This document shows positions 63,940-64,000 of a DNA stretch of 64,000 bases, in pieces. This DNA is from Auanema rhodensis (Eukaryota > Nematoda > Chromadorea > Rhabditida > Rhabditidae): positions 1,178,001 through 1,242,000 of the forward strand of contig OZ059899.1 of the NCBI GenBank assembly GCA_964057225.1. The letters run 5' to 3'. Position 1 is the first letter of the stretch, and every line of letters begins with the position of its first letter. Both the position numbers and the translations under genes were made by a program. The notes under the pieces are model-generated. The model saw only the letters and a list, made by a program, of their open reading frames with translations, had not been told where the DNA came from and did no database searches.

Positions 63940-64000
63940 AAATCGAGGATATAAGTGTGAACTTATATCAGTTGATATCTCGGTGCATTTTTAAGCTAGC
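63748..64000 (+). repeat. Right-edge partial monomer
   Basis: The last repeat is a B-type monomer (CAGCAAAAAG, TATAGATTCC, GATGGAC) cut at offset 253, just after the left arm of the long hairpin (AAGCTAGC). There is no sign of decay or a boundary, so the array continues to the right. Confidence 0.97.

Larger units (their letters stand above)
1..64000 (+). repeat. 351-bp satellite DNA array, about 182 tandem monomers
   Basis: The same 351-bp sequence recurs head to tail across the whole window in one orientation, with no interruption. Taking the TTG of TTGAAAAATGATG as phase mark, I find 182 starts from 226 to 63748. All intervals are 351 bp except fourteen of 350 and five of 352, which sum to the observed total. 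A consensus has 111 G+C (about 32%) and 13 CpG, more than base composition alone predicts. Monomers differ mainly at a small set of recurrent, linked sites, the usual sign of concerted evolution by unequal exchange, conversion or rolling-circle amplification. Large homogeneous arrays of this kind typically form pericentromeric or centromeric heterochromatin. That location is inference, since no unique flank is visible. The length equals roughly two nucleosome repeats. I do not recognise the family name or the species. Confidence 0.99.

Noticed and set aside
1-64000. CRISPR array, because of regular repeats
   Set aside because: The period is 351 bp with no alternation of short constant repeats and unique spacers; the whole unit is repeated and there are no cas genes.
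1-64000. Tandem rRNA, 5S or histone gene cluster
   Set aside because: The unit is 32% GC, lacks any rRNA, tRNA or histone-like sequence, and has no long conserved coding frame.
1-64000. Transposable element or LTR origin of the monomer
   Set aside because: I found no terminal repeats, target-site duplications, transposase or reverse transcriptase frame. The inverted repeats are short and internal.
1-64000. Known Tribolium-type or other named insect satellite
   Set aside because: Length and AT content are similar to several beetle satellites, but I cannot match the sequence from memory, so no family name is given.

Overview
The whole 64 kb window is one uninterrupted satellite DNA array. A 351-bp, AT-rich monomer (I count 111 G+C in a 351-bp consensus, about 32% GC) is repeated head to tail in a single orientation about 182 times. 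It starts and ends in mid-monomer, so the array continues beyond both edges. I see no gene, RNA gene, transposable element, CRISPR array, inversion or foreign spacer anywhere. Using the TTG of the motif TTGAAAAATGATG as phase mark, repeat starts run from 226 to 63748. Their spacing is 351 bp apart from fourteen 350-bp and five 352-bp monomers, and these exactly account for the 9-bp shortfall from perfect periodicity. The array size, concerted evolution and higher-order structure point to (peri)centromeric or other constitutive heterochromatin of a eukaryote. An invertebrate is plausible, because 350-360-bp AT-rich satellites are common in insects and CpG is not depleted (13 per monomer), but I do not recognise the family and no species can be named.

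The monomer has recognisable architecture. In the 5' half there is a 9-bp inverted repeat with a 10-nt spacer, an A/T-tract palindrome centred on TTCGAA, and the subfamily-defining sites. In the 3' half, offsets 197-330, there are consecutive dyads: a 9-bp hairpin with a 4-nt loop, a 51-nt imperfect long hairpin, and a 6-bp stem with a 5-nt loop whose two arms vary together. Subfamilies are told apart by linked single-base changes: A (TTAGATTCCA, usually TAG stop), B (CAG, TATAGATTCCT, TGG), C (TTAAATTCCTTTTTTTAAGG), C' (TTTCAAATTCC), E (TTAAATTCCA) and B/DEK (AAAACGTAG plus TTCGACG).

Layout. 1-5,840: mixed, with a 4-mer duplication. 5,841-20,935: repeated 4-mers, a 6-mer duplication and a 13-monomer-distance duplication, marked by CTACC, CAATAG and GTTCCC variants. 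20,936-30,063: two apparently identical 4,564-bp 13-mers in tandem. 30,064-44,796: 3-, 9- and 5-monomer higher-order units marked by a GAAGCAC deletion and the DEK subfamily. 44,797-51,113: C/E/B-rich. 51,114-62,693: a second copy of 40,938-51,113, expanded by four monomers. 62,694-64,000: further repeats to the edge.

The many identical 63-codon open frames begin at TTG, lack an upstream ATG, and are open only in monomers where two in-frame TAG triplets have changed. I treat them as non-coding by-products of the repeat. The interest of the window lies in the satellite's hairpin architecture, paired variation in one stem, the nested history of unequal exchange, and possible exchange points within the hairpin-rich half.
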